The notes beneath the pieces were generated by a model. The model saw only the letters and a list, made by a program, of their open reading frames with translations, was not told where the DNA came from and did no database searches. From assembly GCA_016782545.1 (NCBI GenBank), contig JADHYG010000013.1, positions 1 to 22,623 on the forward strand: 22,623 nt of DNA. Reading direction: 5' to 3'. Source of the DNA: Candidatus Microgenomates bacterium. Lineage in GTDB: Bacteria > Patescibacteria > Microgenomatia > JADHYG01. Positions 21,898 through 22,623 of this stretch are shown one piece after another (the stretch's first letter is position 1; each line of letters starts with the position of its first letter). The translations under genes were made by a program, and so were the position numbers.

Positions 21898-21947
21898 AAT
21901 CCTTCCAAAAATGGGTGCGGCCGCACCTGAAATAGGAAGGATTTTTT
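21898..21947 (+). terminator. terminator-like nested hairpin repeat, copy 2
   Basis: AATCCTTCC (21898-21906) pairs perfectly with GGAAGGATT (21935-21943), and the T-tract runs 21942-21947. Inside, GGTGCGGCCGCACC (21914-21927) is a perfect 14-bp palindrome. It is the intact version of the element at 7796-7842. Confidence 0.8.
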
Positions 21948-22019
21948 GGTGAGAGAAAAATCTGGTTTTTCAGATAAAATAAGATATAATTGAGATTATT
22001 ATTAGATAGGCTTTATTTG

Positions 22020-22049
22020 TATAGATCCTGAAACAAGTTCAGGATGACA
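22020..22049. repeat. REP-like palindromic repeat, copy 2 (inverted)
   Basis: ATCCTGAA (22025-22032), loop ACAAG, TTCAGGAT (22038-22045): perfect 8-bp stem. Its reverse complement matches 173-202. The G-C pair of copy 1 is replaced by an A-T pair in the stem, a compensatory change that keeps pairing. Confidence 0.75.
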
Positions 22050-22080
22050 AGGTAAATTTAGAATGACGAAGAGTAATATT

Positions 22081-22623
22081 ATGCCTGCAATTTCTGTTTC
22101 CCATCTAAAAAAACACTACCGGGTTTTGAAGAAAGAGCCGGGGGTGAAGGGCGTGGTCAAGTCATTTTTAAAAAGAGAATATAAAGAGGTTAAAGCCGTT
22201 GATGATGTTTCTTTTAAGATTAAAGAAGGGGAATTAGTTGGCTTTATTGGTCCTAATGGAGCAGGAAAAACAACCACTTTAAAATGTCTTTCCGGACTTT
22301 TATATCCCAGTCAAGGCTCAGTTGAAGTTTTGGGTTTTAATCCTTGGCAGAAAAAACCGGAATTTCTAAAACAAATTTCTTTGGTGATGGGGCAAAAAAA
22401 TCAACTTTGGTGGGATTTACCAGCCATTGAAACTTTTAATCTTAACAAAGAAATTTATGAGATTGCTGACCAAGAATACAAAAAAACTCTTAATGAGTTA
22501 GAACGCCTGCTGGAAATTAAAGACCTTTTAAAAACTCCGGTTCGCAAACTTTCTTTAGGAGAACGAATGAAATGCGAACTGGTAGTTGCTCTTCTTCACT
22601 CACCCAAAATATTGTTTTTAGAT
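22081..22623 (+). CDS. ABC exporter ATP-binding protein, N-terminal part
   Basis: The frame from ATG 22081 runs open to the window edge, 181 codons. It shows Walker A GPNGAGKTT (57-65), a Q-loop glutamine at 105, the signature LSLGE (157-161) and the start of Walker B ILFLD (177-181). The long N-terminal lead with YKEVKAVDDVSFKIKEGE (34-51) resembles the uncharacterised ABC-2 type exporter ATPase group (COG4586-like). It would power an integral membrane partner encoded to the right, outside the window. No strong Shine-Dalgarno sequence; GAAGAG lies upstream. The 3' part is cut by the window edge. Confidence 0.9.
   Translation, partial: MPAISVSHLKKHYRVLKKEPGVKGVVKSFLKREYKEVKAVDDVSFKIKEGELVGFIGPNGAGKTTTLKCLSGLLYPSQGSVEVLGFNPWQKKPEFLKQISLVMGQKNQLWWDLPAIETFNLNKEIYEIADQEYKKTLNELERLLEIKDLLKTPVRKLSLGERMKCELVVALLHSPKILFLD

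Larger units (their letters stand above)
21869..22080. other. intergenic region, 212 bp
   Basis: Holds the terminator-like repeat (21898-21947), the second REP-like repeat (22020-22049) and a lone TATAAT (21985-21990) with no good -35 box at 17 bp, a weak candidate promoter for the ABC gene 90 bp further on. Nothing else is recognised. Confidence 0.5.

Overview
The window looks like chromosomal DNA from a low-GC bacterium of the Candidate Phyla Radiation (Patescibacteria), most likely near Microgenomates. The reasons are small single-domain versions of housekeeping proteins (244-residue HrcA, 144-residue GrpE, 504-residue IF-2), a zinc-finger-less DnaJ, lysine-rich tails, 8-bp minisatellites inside housekeeping genes, and the fused gene order nusA-infB-DHH-rpsO-pnp. 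TGA is used as a stop codon (antitoxin, dnaJ, PRiA4 protein), so the TGA-recoding CPR lineages are excluded. Placement below CPR is inference from general resemblance, with no database search.

Layout. 1-93: start of ribosomal protein S20 on the minus strand. 94-451: a 358-bp intergenic stretch rich in palindromes and hairpins, with one copy of a REP-like repeat. 452-7787: an accessory, defence-type island with a RadC/JAB protein, a Phd-RelE toxin-antitoxin pair under a palindromic operator, and a five-gene cluster holding a nuclease-methyltransferase fusion, a Bro-N/DinD protein, an HNH-like zinc protein, a specificity subunit (HsdS) and a PRiA4_ORF3 protein. No separate HsdR with helicase motifs is present, so the restriction system is best read as BcgI-like (RM fusion plus S) and not as a classical three-gene type I system. 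7788-8044: a terminator-like repeat, a GC-rich structured element, and the hrcA promoter with CIRCE operator. 8045-12054: hrcA-grpE-dnaK and then dnaJ. 12158-18335: nusA-infB-DHH-like-rpsO-pnp, the transcription, translation-initiation and RNA-turnover cluster, with an attenuator-like hairpin before nusA and iterated palindromes before rpsO. 18332-19020 (minus): AbrB-PIN toxin-antitoxin pair. 19121-21868: four uncharacterised genes, one with a CheD-like deamidase core and one resembling the SUFU family. 21869-22080: second copies of the terminator-like repeat and the REP-like repeat. 22081 to the end: start of an ABC exporter ATPase.

How the parts work together. The heat-shock genes are read from one CIRCE-controlled promoter, with dnaJ apparently having its own promoter behind a strong hairpin. 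The nusA to pnp genes form one dense transcription unit with internal promoters. The restriction genes overlap or sit within 10 bp of each other, which suggests coordinated expression of modification, specificity and the two interposed nucleic-acid-linked proteins.

A recurrent theme is promoters whose -10 box lies only 6-10 bp before the start codon (rpsT, radC, hrcA, dnaJ, the gene at 19121), implying leaderless or almost leaderless mRNAs. The most unusual items are the HsdR-less restriction cluster with a DinD and an HNH protein inside it, the DHH-family protein that has lost its catalytic residues, the minisatellite inserted into pnp, the orphan CheD-like protein, the repeated nested-hairpin terminator, and the structured DNA flanking the defence island. 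All functional statements come from reading motifs by eye.
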